Source: Bacteroidota bacterium
GTDB taxonomy: Bacteria; Bacteroidota; Bacteroidia; Chitinophagales; Chitinophagaceae
Assembly: GCA_016711825.1 (NCBI GenBank)
Contig: JADJSG010000004.1
Coordinates: forward strand, 483,600 to 547,599
Direction of reading: 5' to 3'
DNA length: 64,000 nt
The translations under genes were made by a program, and so were the position numbers. Positions 1-8,529 of the stretch are shown one piece after another (the stretch's first letter is position 1; each line of letters starts with the position of its first letter). A model generated the notes under the pieces. The model did no database searches. It saw only the letters and a list, made by a program, of their open reading frames with translations, and was not told the origin of the DNA.

Positions 1-709
1 TATCAATAGCATGGGCATGATCAATTACATACAACCAATCGCGTACATTTTCGCCTTTCCCATAAATAGGCAAAGGTTTTTTTTGGATGATGTTGTTGAT
101 AGATAGCGGAATGAGTTTTTCGGGAAAATGATTCGGACCATAGTTATTGGAGCAATTGCTAATGATCACAGGTAAATGGTAGGTATGAAAAAAAGACATA
201 ACCAAATGATCGCTTGCTGCTTTGCTTGCACTGTAAGGACTTCGTGGGTCATAAGCAGTTGTCTCTGTAAAAAAACCTGTTTCGCCCAGCGAACCATAGA
301 CTTCATCAGTAGAAACATGATAAAACAACTTACCTGTCATATCATTTAACCATGCTTTTTTGGCATTTATCAAAAGGTTGGCAGTGCCTACAATATTGGT
401 ATTGACAAAAGCCAAGGGATCTGTGATGGACCGATCAACATGCGACTCTGCAGCAAGGTGTATGATGGTATCAATCTGATACTCAGCCATTACATGTTCA
501 ATAGCTTGAGTATCGCAAATATTTGCTTTTACAAAAATATAATTTGTATTATTTTCAATGTCTTTTAAGTTTTCGAGATTCCCTGCATATGTTAAATCAT
601 CAACATTCACGATTCGATACGAAGGATACTTCGTCACAAATAAGCGTACTACATGTGAACCAATAAAACCAGCACCTCCAGTAATTAAAATATTTTTTTC
701 AAAAATCAT
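1..709 (-). CDS. rfbB: dTDP-glucose 4,6-dehydratase, 3' part outside window
   Basis: NAD-dependent dehydratase converting dTDP-glucose to dTDP-4-keto-6-deoxyglucose, the entry to dTDP-rhamnose and related sugars. The reverse strand from the ATG at 709 reads without interruption to the window edge. Visible motifs are the Rossmann loop TGGAGFIGSH (about residues 10-19), HLAAESHVDRS, STDEVYG and the catalytic YxxxK in YSASKAA. About 236 residues are present, so roughly the last third lies outside. It follows the methyltransferase and flippase on the same strand, consistent with a surface-polysaccharide cluster running off the left end. Confidence 0.95.
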   Translation of the reverse strand, partial: MIFEKNILITGGAGFIGSHVVRLFVTKYPSYRIVNVDDLTYAGNLENLKDIENNTNYIFVKANICDTQAIEHVMAEYQIDTIIHLAAESHVDRSITDPLAFVNTNIVGTANLLINAKKAWLNDMTGKLFYHVSTDEVYGSLGETGFFTETTAYDPRSPYSASKAASDHLVMSFFHTYHLPVIISNCSNNYGPNHFPEKLIPLSINNIIQKKPLPIYGKGENVRDWLYVIDHAHAID

Positions 710-770
710 GGTTGCAAATTTAACCCAAATTAAAACAAATAGTTTTATTGTTTAGTTTAAATATTTAAAG

Positions 771-1674
771 CTACAAAGTCAAACATCCCAGCATACAATA
801 TGGATTAACCCTCTTTTTTCTAAAGACAATCCATTTACTTGACATAGACATGCCGCATTGCTGGGTGAGCAGACGATCGAGCACCCTTTGAAAGGCAGCC
901 ACTTTTTTACCCGTATTTTCGCTGGCATGATGCAATAATCTTCTATGAAATGCATAGAAGCATTTACCCCATATTAAATACCCTAAGTAGGTTTTAAAAT
1001 CAAAACACATTTGGCTGGTATTGAAAGCAGGGATCACTTTGACGATTTCAAGATTATTTTTCGATGCCAACATTTTGACTGTTTCCATTTTTCTAATTTT
1101 ATTATGAAATTGCGGATCAAAGTCGATGCCTTCTGCTTGCTGTTTCATAACGCCAAATACCTGATGGGTTGCAATGGCATCAAGCAATATAAATATGCCC
1201 TTTGGTTTAAGTTGCTGATTAATCAATGTAAAAGCCTGTTCAATTTTTTTATCGTCTGTGATATGCAGCAATACCATGGCAGCAAACACTATATCGACCT
1301 GAGGGAGTTCATTTATACGATTGTTTTTAATGCCAATGTCTTGATGAAAAAATTGATAAAGGGGATATTGCTGTTGCAAATGCGATATTACTTTTCATTA
1401 ATATCAATACCAGTATAACTTTCAACTTGATTTGCATTAAAAAATGTGTCCAAAAGCCAGATCCCGGACCTATTTCCATGACTGACTTGCCAGCTATTTG
1501 GATATGTTCGCTCTGTAATATCTTTAACAACATCTCAATTTGCTGTTGATGCAAAAACTGGTTGTAACTCAAGGGCCAATCAGGGTAACAAACACTTTTG
1601 GCATCTATTTGTTTGTTAAATATACTTGACCAATAGTCGTTTGCTTGATAAGTGTTGGAGGATTGGTGCTGCAT
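771..1674 (-). CDS. class I SAM-dependent methyltransferase, two frameshifts
   Basis: SAM-dependent methyltransferase; the substrate cannot be read, but the cluster suggests a sugar or glycan. The N-terminal part holds the SAM loop EIGPGSGFW; after repair the strand-2 motif TGIDINEK follows, then VDIVFAAMVLLHITDD and a C-terminal half without stops. Two one-base losses are inferred: in the T run near 1440 (coding strand) and in the A run near 1390. Repair gives about 301 residues, a normal length. The start is 2 nt after the flippase stop, so the two are probably co-transcribed. Whether the shifts are sequencing errors or real decay cannot be settled from this sequence. Confidence 0.75.
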
Positions 1675-1675
1675 T

Positions 1676-2953
1676 TTACCGATTTACTTTTTGATGTTTA
1701 AAAAATAGGATGTAATAATACAGTGCAGTGCTTACATATGACAATATTGAAGAGATTGCAGCACCTCTTATGCCATAGGTTGGAATCAAGAGAATATTCA
1801 ACAATAAACTTACCATTAACCCTATACATGAACCATACAAATTGATATGAATTTTATGAATACCTGCAAAATAAGCACTCAATGCTAAAGCGCCTGACAA
1901 GGGAATAATGCCCAGCAATAATAAAGCAATAATAGAAGGCACTTCTTGAAATGCTGAACCAAATAAATAAGGCACCAAATAAATTGATAAAATATATCCG
2001 ATTACTCCGGCAACAAGGGCATATAACAATAACCAGGCACTTGTTTTGGCTGTTTTGGCTGTTTTCTCCTGCATGGTATATTTTCCAGAAGTAAAAGTGT
2101 ACAATACACTATGCACAGCATTGGGAAGTAACCAAAGCAATTGCGCCAAGCCTACAGCCAATGAATACACCCCAATCATTTCCTTATTATGATGATAAAA
2201 GTTGATAAGCCACAAATCCATTTTATAGTTAAGAAACTGTACCACATTGGCCATAAAGGCAAGTGAAGCAAATACCCAAATAGGTTTTATTTCATGCAAT
2301 GAAAAAGGAATAAATTGAAAGTAGGCCTTATCGTGTTTGTAAAGGAGCAACATGAATATAAAATATTGTACCCCAGCCACCAGCAACAAACTTGCTAAAA
2401 TCCAATAAATGGGTGACCATAATGAGGGAATTAGTCCCACATAATATGCTGTATACAAACCCAATAAAAGTAAACTACCTGCTGCCGTAATCAACCCCGA
2501 CTGTTTAAAATTATTTTCCGCTTGTAATATCCCTACCAAATATTGATTAATCATTTGCAATAATAAATGGACAAATAAAACCACTGACCAAAGGTTTTGG
2601 TGAATGATAAAGTCGGGCAAAAAAATTGACAGGATGCTTGTTTGTCGGAGCAAAAAATACATGAGCCCAAAAGCGGTTAATAACACAAGTGTTAGTGATA
2701 TAACCAAGGGAATCACTTTCCCTTTGGCTAATTTATTACCTGCTAAAAAATAAACAATCGCTGACGGAAGACCTAAGCCAAGCAATAAAATCATCAATGC
2801 ACTAAAACTAACATAAAGCGCCAATTCGCCCTGCCCTGTAGCACCGAGCATGCGAGCTGCCAATACAGAACAAATAAAATTGCAAATCACGGAAACAACC
2901 TGTGCTGAATAGGTAGCCATGATATTTTTTTTATAATGCGACATTGGATTCAA
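1676..2953 (-). CDS. Wzx-type polysaccharide flippase (MOP superfamily)
   Basis: Polytopic inner-membrane protein of 425 residues with about a dozen hydrophobic segments and the N-terminal pattern of the oligosaccharide flippase family (YSAQVVSVICNFICSVLAARMLG). Such proteins move undecaprenyl-linked repeat units across the inner membrane. ATG at 2953 gives MNPMSHYKK; the ATG three codons later is equally possible. It heads the minus-strand group flippase, methyltransferase, rfbB. A separate ABC glycan exporter lies at 21-23 kb, so the cell may use two glycan export routes (inference). Confidence 0.88.
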   Translation of the reverse strand: MNPMSHYKKNIMATYSAQVVSVICNFICSVLAARMLGATGQGELALYVSFSALMILLLGLGLPSAIVYFLAGNKLAKGKVIPLVISLTLVLLTAFGLMYFLLRQTSILSIFLPDFIIHQNLWSVVLFVHLLLQMINQYLVGILQAENNFKQSGLITAAGSLLLLGLYTAYYVGLIPSLWSPIYWILASLLLVAGVQYFIFMLLLYKHDKAYFQFIPFSLHEIKPIWVFASLAFMANVVQFLNYKMDLWLINFYHHNKEMIGVYSLAVGLAQLLWLLPNAVHSVLYTFTSGKYTMQEKTAKTAKTSAWLLLYALVAGVIGYILSIYLVPYLFGSAFQEVPSIIALLLLGIIPLSGALALSAYFAGIHKIHINLYGSCIGLMVSLLLNILLIPTYGIRGAAISSILSYVSTALYYYILFFKHQKVNR

Positions 2954-3043
2954 AAGTAATTCGAATATTTATTTTTATTTAAAAAACAATCATTTCTCTC
3001 AACACATATCTCACATCTCCTATCTATCTTTACAGCCTTTTTC

Positions 3044-3673
3044 ATGCAATATAAATACATTACGATAGAAGGAAATATTGGCGCGGGCAAAACAACGCTC
3101 TCCCATTTGCTGCAAGAAACATTTAATGCCAAACTCGTCCTTGAACAATTTGCTGACAATCCTTTTCTACCAAAGTTTTATCAAGATAGACAAAAATATT
3201 CATTCCCACTTGAGCTCTCTTTTTTAGCCGACCGTTACAAGCAACTCAAAGAAATGCTTTCAAACCGCGACTTATTTAGTGAGTATATTATTGCTGATTA
3301 CTTATTTATCAAAAGCAAGCTATTTGCCAAAGTAAACCTTCCGGAAGATGAGTATAAATTATACGAAACCCTCTTCGACATTATTTATCCCAGTTTACCC
3401 CAGCCTGATTTGGTGATTTTTTTGGATGCCCCTCTTCAAAAACTAAAGTTGAATATCAAACTAAGGAACAGGGATTATGAGCAGCAGATCGAAGACCAAT
3501 ATTTAAGAGAAATACAAGAATCCTATTTGCAATATATAAAATCAGACACGCAACGAACTTTGATTATCGACACCTCTCAAACTGATTTTTTAAACAATCC
3601 ATTGCAGTTTCAACAATTGCTCAACTACCTGCAAAACGATTATTCTTTTGGTCGGCATTATTTGCATTTTTAA
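3044..3673 (+). CDS. deoxynucleoside kinase
   Basis: Salvage kinase phosphorylating deoxynucleosides (dGuo/dAdo/dCyd type; exact specificity not readable). The P-loop GNIGAGKTT sits at residues 10-18, followed by LELSFLADRYKQL with the DRY motif typical of the dNK family, and a lid region with LRNRDYEQQI. At 209 residues it has the family length. Divergent from the flippase with about 90 nt between. A TATCTTTA sequence just upstream (about 3024) resembles a -7 box. Confidence 0.9.
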   Translation: MQYKYITIEGNIGAGKTTLSHLLQETFNAKLVLEQFADNPFLPKFYQDRQKYSFPLELSFLADRYKQLKEMLSNRDLFSEYIIADYLFIKSKLFAKVNLPEDEYKLYETLFDIIYPSLPQPDLVIFLDAPLQKLKLNIKLRNRDYEQQIEDQYLREIQESYLQYIKSDTQRTLIIDTSQTDFLNNPLQFQQLLNYLQNDYSFGRHYLHF

Positions 3674-3683
3674 TGATTTTTAT

Positions 3684-3703
3684 CATTTTTTCATGAAAAA
3701 ATG
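3684..3703. promoter_or_regulatory. perfect 20-bp palindrome upstream of fbaB
   Basis: CATTTTTTCATGAAAAAATG is a perfect inverted repeat located 11 nt after the kinase stop and about 65 nt before fbaB. It could be an operator for the aldolase gene or a weak AT-rich hairpin ending the kinase transcript. There is no GC-rich stem, so a classical terminator is unlikely. Confidence 0.4.
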
Positions 3704-3767
3704 CAGTTTTTGTGTCATTTTTTGCTAATTTCGCATACTTTTTAATTATTCACTCAAAAAAATAACA

Positions 3768-4826
3768 ATGGCAAACCAGAAAATTTTAGACCTTTTAGGC
3801 GACAAATCAGCTTACTATTTAGATCACAAATGCGAAACCATTTCAAAAGACAGTTTATATGCTCCTTCTAAAAAAGCAATTGATGAAGTATGGGCAGGAA
3901 GTAATCGCAACATTCAAACGTTGAAAAGCATCCAAGCATTATTGGGCAACGGACGTCTTAAAAATTCTGGTTATGTATCTATTTTACCTGTCGATCAGGG
4001 GATAGAACATAGTGCTGGGGCTTCATTTGCACCAAATCCTATTTATTTTGATCCTGAAAATATCGTAAAATTAGCCATCGAAGGTGGTTGCAATGCGGTG
4101 GCTTCAACTTATGGTGTATTAGGAGCTGTGGCTCGTAAATATGCCCATAAAATTCCTTTTATTGTAAAAATCAATCACAACGAATTTTTGAAATATCCAA
4201 ATGGATTTGATCAAATCATGTTTGGCTCCATCAGAGATGCCTGGAATATGGGTGCTACTGCTGTAGGCGCAACTATTTATTTTGGTAGTGATGAAAGCAC
4301 TCGTCAAATACAAGAAGTGGCCAAAGCTTTTGAATATGCACATGAATTAGGTATGGCTACCGTATTGTGGTGTTATTTACGTAACAGTGGTTTCAAAAAA
4401 GACGGTGTCGATTATCATGCAGCGGCCGATCTTACCGGTCAGGCAAATCATTTAGGTGTAACAATTCAGGCAGATATTATCAAACAAAAATTACCTTCAA
4501 ACAATGGAGGCTATAATGCACTCAATTTTGGCAAAACACATAAAGATGTTTATTCAAAACTTACTACAGACCATCCAATTGACCTTACGCGATATCAGGT
4601 AGCTAATTGCTATATGGGTCGTGTAGGTTTGATTAATTCAGGTGGCGAAAGCAAAGGTGCTACCGATATGGCAGAAGCAGTGATGACTGCTGTGGTCAAC
4701 AAACGTGCGGGTGGTATGGGACTTATCAGTGGTCGTAAAGCATTCCAGAAACCAATGAAAGAAGGTGTGGAATTGCTCAATACCATTCAAGATGTATATT
4801 TAGACAAAAGTATTTCATTAGCTTAA
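3768..4826 (+). CDS. fbaB: class I fructose-bisphosphate aldolase (DhnA/FbaB type)
   Basis: Schiff-base aldolase cleaving fructose-1,6-bisphosphate to dihydroxyacetone phosphate and glyceraldehyde-3-phosphate. Family landmarks are VDQGIEHSAGASFA, the region ATVLWCYLRNSGF, and ADIIKQKLP, whose first Lys (Lys239) is the expected Schiff-base residue. Its 352 residues match E. coli FbaB (350). It is single, with a hairpin terminator straight after it. A possible -7 box TAATTTCG is at 3726-3733. Confidence 0.94.
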   Translation: MANQKILDLLGDKSAYYLDHKCETISKDSLYAPSKKAIDEVWAGSNRNIQTLKSIQALLGNGRLKNSGYVSILPVDQGIEHSAGASFAPNPIYFDPENIVKLAIEGGCNAVASTYGVLGAVARKYAHKIPFIVKINHNEFLKYPNGFDQIMFGSIRDAWNMGATAVGATIYFGSDESTRQIQEVAKAFEYAHELGMATVLWCYLRNSGFKKDGVDYHAAADLTGQANHLGVTIQADIIKQKLPSNNGGYNALNFGKTHKDVYSKLTTDHPIDLTRYQVANCYMGRVGLINSGGESKGATDMAEAVMTAVVNKRAGGMGLISGRKAFQKPMKEGVELLNTIQDVYLDKSISLA

Positions 4827-4849
4827 ATCATTTTAAAGTATAAATGTAA

Positions 4850-4877
4850 AAGCCATCCTCATTGGGTGGCTTTTTTT
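4850..4877 (+). terminator. rho-independent terminator after fbaB
   Basis: Stem GCCATCC / GGGTGGC with a short loop, followed by seven T. It lies 24 nt beyond the aldolase stop. Confidence 0.85.
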
Positions 4878-5033
4878 ATGGGTCAAAGGCTGGGATCTAT
4901 TTGACCATGCAATCATGAGATTATACAAGCATGTATATTATGCCGATAGCGTTTTTGTATGAGTCTGTTTTCATCAGCCAAAACAACTACAGCATTGGCA
5001 TAATAGCATTTAGCTTTAAACAAAAGTATAAAA

Positions 5034-5103
5034 GCGAATGGTATTACTTGTTAAAAAAAATGAATACTGTAAATGATTCGTGAAATTATGTAATACCATT
5101 TGC
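5034..5103. repeat. 70-bp inverted-repeat structure upstream of ytxH
   Basis: Arms GCGAATGGTATTAC (5034-5047) and GTAATACCATTTGC (5090-5103) pair at 13 of 14 positions around an AT-rich spacer of 42 nt. The arm core GGTATTAC resembles but differs from the TTGGTATAA ends of the dispersed element. The rest of the 4878-5176 gap holds no gene I can see. Confidence 0.55.
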
Positions 5104-5176
5104 TCTATCAATGCCGAACTTTGTAAGCATAGGAGCCATTTGCAAATGGTCAATATTCATTTAAAAAAAAATATTT

Positions 5177-5617
5177 ATGAAAATACAAAAAACAGTTGGC
5201 ACATTCTTGATAGGTGCAGCCATTGGTGTAGTTGCGGGTATATTATATGCACCTAATTCAGGTAAGAAAACACGTCGTAAAATCATTAATCAAAAAGATG
5301 ATATGATGGATATGATGAAAGTAAAATTGCATGGTGTGCTTGAAGATATGAAAGATAAGTTGGAAAATACCGCTGAAAAAGCCATTCAATTTCTTGAAAT
5401 TGAAAAAGCGTTGAATGCGAAAATCATGAAATTGACTTTGAAAATACAAGACGAATGTCCTGAATTGACTAAATACATTGAAGAAATGCCCAACAATTCA
5501 TTTACATCAACAGATACAGAAATCACTTTGCGTAATTTGCAAGCCTATGCCTTATCTCTTGAAACGATGCATAAAAAATATTTAGCCGAACATCCAATAC
5601 CTACTAAGGCCAAATAA
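5177..5617 (+). CDS. YtxH domain-containing protein
   Basis: Small protein of 146 residues with one N-terminal membrane segment (TFLIGAAIGVVAGILYAPNSG) running into the YtxH signature APxSGKKTRRKI, then a charged, probably helical tail. YtxH-domain proteins are common, envelope- or stress-related, and of unknown biochemical role. It is monocistronic; an inverted repeat lies upstream and copy A of the dispersed element downstream. Confidence 0.8.
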   Translation: MKIQKTVGTFLIGAAIGVVAGILYAPNSGKKTRRKIINQKDDMMDMMKVKLHGVLEDMKDKLENTAEKAIQFLEIEKALNAKIMKLTLKIQDECPELTKYIEEMPNNSFTSTDTEITLRNLQAYALSLETMHKKYLAEHPIPTKAK

Positions 5618-5670
5618 TTTATATTGTTGAAGGTTTAAGTTTATAAACCCTGCAAACCCGATATGAAATG

Positions 5671-5773
5671 CCATCGTCACATTAAAGAAGAAGAATTGTT
5701 ATTCGCTTTAATGCAATATGAGTAAGATTTACACAAATAATTTTCAGACCATTTTATAAATACTCTTGGTATA
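5671..5773 (+). repeat. dispersed intergenic element, copy A
   Basis: Shares GTCACATTAAAG with copy B at the same distance from the core, then the core TTATTCGCTTTAATGCAAT and TTTTCAGAC, and ends in TTGGTATA. The left terminal motif is degraded. It lies between ytxH and tRNA-His; the remainder of that 397-nt gap (5618-6014) holds only the tRNA promoter. Confidence 0.65.
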
Positions 5774-5994
5774 CTTTGGAATAGTCCAATGTTCATTATC
5801 ACAATGAAAATAAAATATTATTTCAATCTGCATTTATTAATATGATTGAATAATTTTTGTCATGGGGCATTTTGCATATCATTTTCAGGTCAGTTAAAAC
5901 GGATGTATAGAACATCAATTATACAACAATGCAGGGTTCTTAAAAATAATTAAAAGTATCAACCTTATTATTTTACACAATAATTATTTTATCC

Positions 5995-6002
5995 TATATT
6001 TG
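5995..6002 (+). promoter_or_regulatory. -7 box of tRNA-His promoter
   Basis: TATATTTG matches the Bacteroidota -7 consensus TAnnTTTG and is followed by CACTCC. The 14-base stretch TATATTTGCACTCC recurs exactly in front of tRNA-Asp at 62593. No convincing -33 box is visible. Confidence 0.7.
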
Positions 6003-6014
6003 CACTCCTTAAAT

Positions 6015-6089
6015 GGACGATGTAGCTCAGTTGGTTAGAGCATCAGATTGTGGTTCTGAGGGTCGTGGGTTCGAGACCCATCATTGTCC
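6015..6089 (+). tRNA. tRNA-His (GTG anticodon)
   Basis: Full cloverleaf: eight-pair acceptor including the encoded G-1 (6015) against C73 (6089), the histidine-specific identity element. D arm GCTC, anticodon GTG at 6050-6052 in a seven-base loop, and T arm GTGGG/CCCAT around TTCGAGA. CCA is not encoded. A terminator follows. Confidence 0.97.
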
Positions 6090-6101
6090 CAGCTTTAAAT
6101 T

Positions 6102-6128
6102 AGCCTTTCGAAAGAGAGGCTTTTTTTA
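6102..6128 (+). terminator. terminator after tRNA-His
   Basis: Eight-pair stem AGCCTTTC / GAGAGGCT closed by a GAAA loop and followed by seven T. Confidence 0.85.
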
Positions 6129-6788
6129 TGGATGAAAAGTCATTTTTTTGGCCTGTGCCCGATAAAAAAAACCGCCACACACCCCAAACACAAAACCTCC
6201 AATATGGGCCCAGTAAGCCACCCCAGCGGTTGCCACCCCTATAGACCCCATGCCCGACATGAATTGTTGTACGATCCAAAAACCTAAAAAATAGATTGCC
6301 GAAACATTGAAAGTGGTGAGGAATAATATAAAAAATATTTTGATTTTAGAATGCGGAAACATCACCAGATAAGCACCCAAACAAGCAGCAATAGCACCTG
6401 AAGCACCCACACATGGCACCTCACTCCCAGCATTAAAAAACACATGGGTAAGGGTGGCCACTACCCCACCTGCTAAATAAAACAACAGAAATTTAAAATT
6501 ACCTATTGTTGCTTCTATATTATCGGCAAACACCCACATAAACAGCATATTACCCAACAAATGCATGACACCTCCATGTAAAAACATAGAAGTAATAACA
6601 GTATGCCATTGTTTAAACTGCATAAGTTCATTTGGGATACAGCCATAATCCATTACAAAACGTTGTTGCAAATCGTTTGGCATCATAAACTGCATGGCAA
6701 AAACAGCTATATTGGCCGCAATGATAAGGTAAGTGAAGAAGGCTTTGTGGCCATGTTTGATATTGGCATCGCCGATGGGAAAAAACAT
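6126..6788 (-). CDS. rhomboid-family intramembrane serine protease
   Basis: Membrane serine protease of 220 residues with six or so hydrophobic segments. The catalytic Ser130 lies in GASG (VPCVGASGAIAACLGA), the partner His195 in YWAHIGGFVFG, and the oxyanion-hole motif HLLGN at 76-80. All expected catalytic residues are present. Starts 35 nt after the thioredoxin-like gene, so it probably ends an aroC, thioredoxin, rhomboid operon. Substrate unknown. Confidence 0.93.
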   Translation of the reverse strand: MFFPIGDANIKHGHKAFFTYLIIAANIAVFAMQFMMPNDLQQRFVMDYGCIPNELMQFKQWHTVITSMFLHGGVMHLLGNMLFMWVFADNIEATIGNFKFLLFYLAGGVVATLTHVFFNAGSEVPCVGASGAIAACLGAYLVMFPHSKIKIFFILFLTTFNVSAIYFLGFWIVQQFMSGMGSIGVATAGVAYWAHIGGFVFGVCGGFFYRAQAKKMTFHP

Positions 6789-6823
6789 AGAGGTTACTTT
6801 TTTATCGATTGAAGGTGCATCTA

Positions 6824-7393
6824 TTATTTAGCTATATAAGTAAATATACTATCCATATTGACTTGCTGATACAATATTTTTTGCAACACCTTTTCTTTAT
6901 TGTAAATCATGATTTGTGGTATCCCGTTATAATTAAATAAATCTTTTGCAATATCTGAGTGATCGGCTGATACAATAAACTGGGGATTTTTTTCAACATG
7001 TAAATCGGCATCTTTGATAAAAAGGGGAAGGTCGGCCCAATAATCTTTGATACACATAAACAAAACGGTGGTTTGCATTAAACTTGCCTGATGTTGGAGT
7101 AATGTTTTACAAGCCTTTACACAATGATCGCATGTAGGATTAAACAAAATCACCAAAAGGGAATGATCTTTTGGAATTTCGGTCTCCTGCATGATTTTGT
7201 CGGCAGAGGTCCTCACTTGAAAAGTAGGCAGTTTGGCACCCGTTATGGTAAGTGGTTTTTGTAATTCCTTTGCCTGTTGCTCTTGAATTTTGGCAATGGC
7301 CACTTGTTCTTCAAGCGTCAATTTTTTTTTCTTTTGCGAAAAAACGTGCAATGAAAGCAATGTCAATAGAACTAATAAAGGTAATTTCTTCAT
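6824..7393 (-). CDS. secreted thioredoxin-like protein (TlpA/redoxin fold)
   Basis: Protein of 189 residues with a signal peptide (MKKLPLLVLLTLLSLHVFS) and a thioredoxin-like domain. The FNPTCDHCVKAC segment carries the redox pair Cys88/Cys91 plus Cys95, and the cis-Pro region reads GIPQIMIY. It likely acts as a periplasmic disulfide reductase or oxidase. The start is one base after the aroC stop, suggesting co-transcription and translational coupling. Confidence 0.82.
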   Translation of the reverse strand: MKKLPLLVLLTLLSLHVFSQKKKKLTLEEQVAIAKIQEQQAKELQKPLTITGAKLPTFQVRTSADKIMQETEIPKDHSLLVILFNPTCDHCVKACKTLLQHQASLMQTTVLFMCIKDYWADLPLFIKDADLHVEKNPQFIVSADHSDIAKDLFNYNGIPQIMIYNKEKVLQKILYQQVNMDSIFTYIAK

Positions 7394-7394
7394 T

Positions 7395-8468
7395 TTAAAT
7401 AATTGAATGTTTGTGATGTAACCATAAGTCAGCCAATACCATATAGGTATAAGCTTCTACAATAGGAATGGCCCGAGGCACTGCACATACATCATGTCGA
7501 CCACCTATTTGAATACTTGCTGTTTGTAATTGTTTGTTGATCGTGCGTTGCGTTTGCTGAATACTTGATATTGGTTTTAAGGTTACTTTAAAACCTATAT
7601 CCATACCTGTGCTGATACCCCCTAAAATACCTCCGTGTCGATTACTTTCCATACTGATGGTATTGCCATCGCTGATAAAGGCATCGTTGTGGGCACTGCC
7701 TTTCATGCCAGCACTTAAAGTGCCGGTACCATATTCAAAAGCTTTTACGGTATTGATATTTAACATGGCATGTGCCAATTGGGCTTGTAATTTTCCAAAA
7801 ATGGGCTCACCAATACCCGCAGGTAAATTTTTGATAATGCAGCGAATAGCACCTCCGAGGGTATCACCAGCCTCCGCTGTGTCGGCAATAAGCTGTAGCA
7901 TTGCCTCCGTTGTAGCCTTATCAGGACAACTAACTGCTGACTGTTGAATGGCAGATTGGCTTGCTTCAAAAGGTTCACCCAGGGTCACATTACCTATTTG
8001 CGTTACATAAGTGATGGTTTCAAGCGGAAAATAATGGCAAAGCAACTGTCTCGCTATTTCGCCTGCTGCTACCATTGGCGCAGTTACCCGAATTGAGCTA
8101 CGCCCACCACCACGATGGTCTCTATAACCATATTTCATATCATAAGCTGCATCTGCATGACCGGGTCTGTATACATTTTTTAAATGATCATAATCGGCTG
8201 ATTGAGCATCTTCATTTTGAATAAGGATTCCAATAGGCGTCCCTAAAGTTTTAGATTCAAATACCCCAGAAACAATGCGTACAGTATCTGTTTCTTTGCG
8301 AGCTGAAGCATAAAAATGTTGTCCTGTTTTGCGTTTATCAACGGCTTTTTGTATTAATGCAATATCTAACAACAAGCCTGCAGGACACCCCTCTAATACA
8401 CAGCCCACAAGCGCTCCGTGCGATTCGCCAAAAGAAGTAACTTTAAATAAATTGCCGAGTGCATTCAT
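7395..8468 (-). CDS. aroC: chorismate synthase
   Basis: Last step of the shikimate pathway: EPSP to chorismate with reduced FMN. N-terminal MNALGNLFKVTSFGESHG with the conserved SFGESHG, then YRPGHADAAYDMKYG, DHRGGGRSS and the C-terminal GRHDVCAVPRAIPIVEA are all diagnostic. I chose the ATG at 8468, which gives the family N-terminus, over the upstream ATG at 8486 that overlaps the divergent hutI ORF. About 357 residues, normal. Confidence 0.97.
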   Translation of the reverse strand: MNALGNLFKVTSFGESHGALVGCVLEGCPAGLLLDIALIQKAVDKRKTGQHFYASARKETDTVRIVSGVFESKTLGTPIGILIQNEDAQSADYDHLKNVYRPGHADAAYDMKYGYRDHRGGGRSSIRVTAPMVAAGEIARQLLCHYFPLETITYVTQIGNVTLGEPFEASQSAIQQSAVSCPDKATTEAMLQLIADTAEAGDTLGGAIRCIIKNLPAGIGEPIFGKLQAQLAHAMLNINTVKAFEYGTGTLSAGMKGSAHNDAFISDGNTISMESNRHGGILGGISTGMDIGFKVTLKPISSIQQTQRTINKQLQTASIQIGGRHDVCAVPRAIPIVEAYTYMVLADLWLHHKHSII

Positions 8469-8529
8469 GATTTTGTGATTGGGCAAAACTGCTTATACGA
8501 TTATTGTTTTACATTTTTATCTTTGCTAC

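Noticed and set aside
771..1379. Methyltransferase fragments as two genes
   Set aside because: The SAM-binding half and the C-terminal half join smoothly after two single-base repairs and give one family-length protein.
4119..4343. Long antisense frames inside fbaB, thyA, fhs, aroC and nadB
   Set aside because: They are reverse-frame shadows of conserved genes, without plausible start signals or recognisable products.
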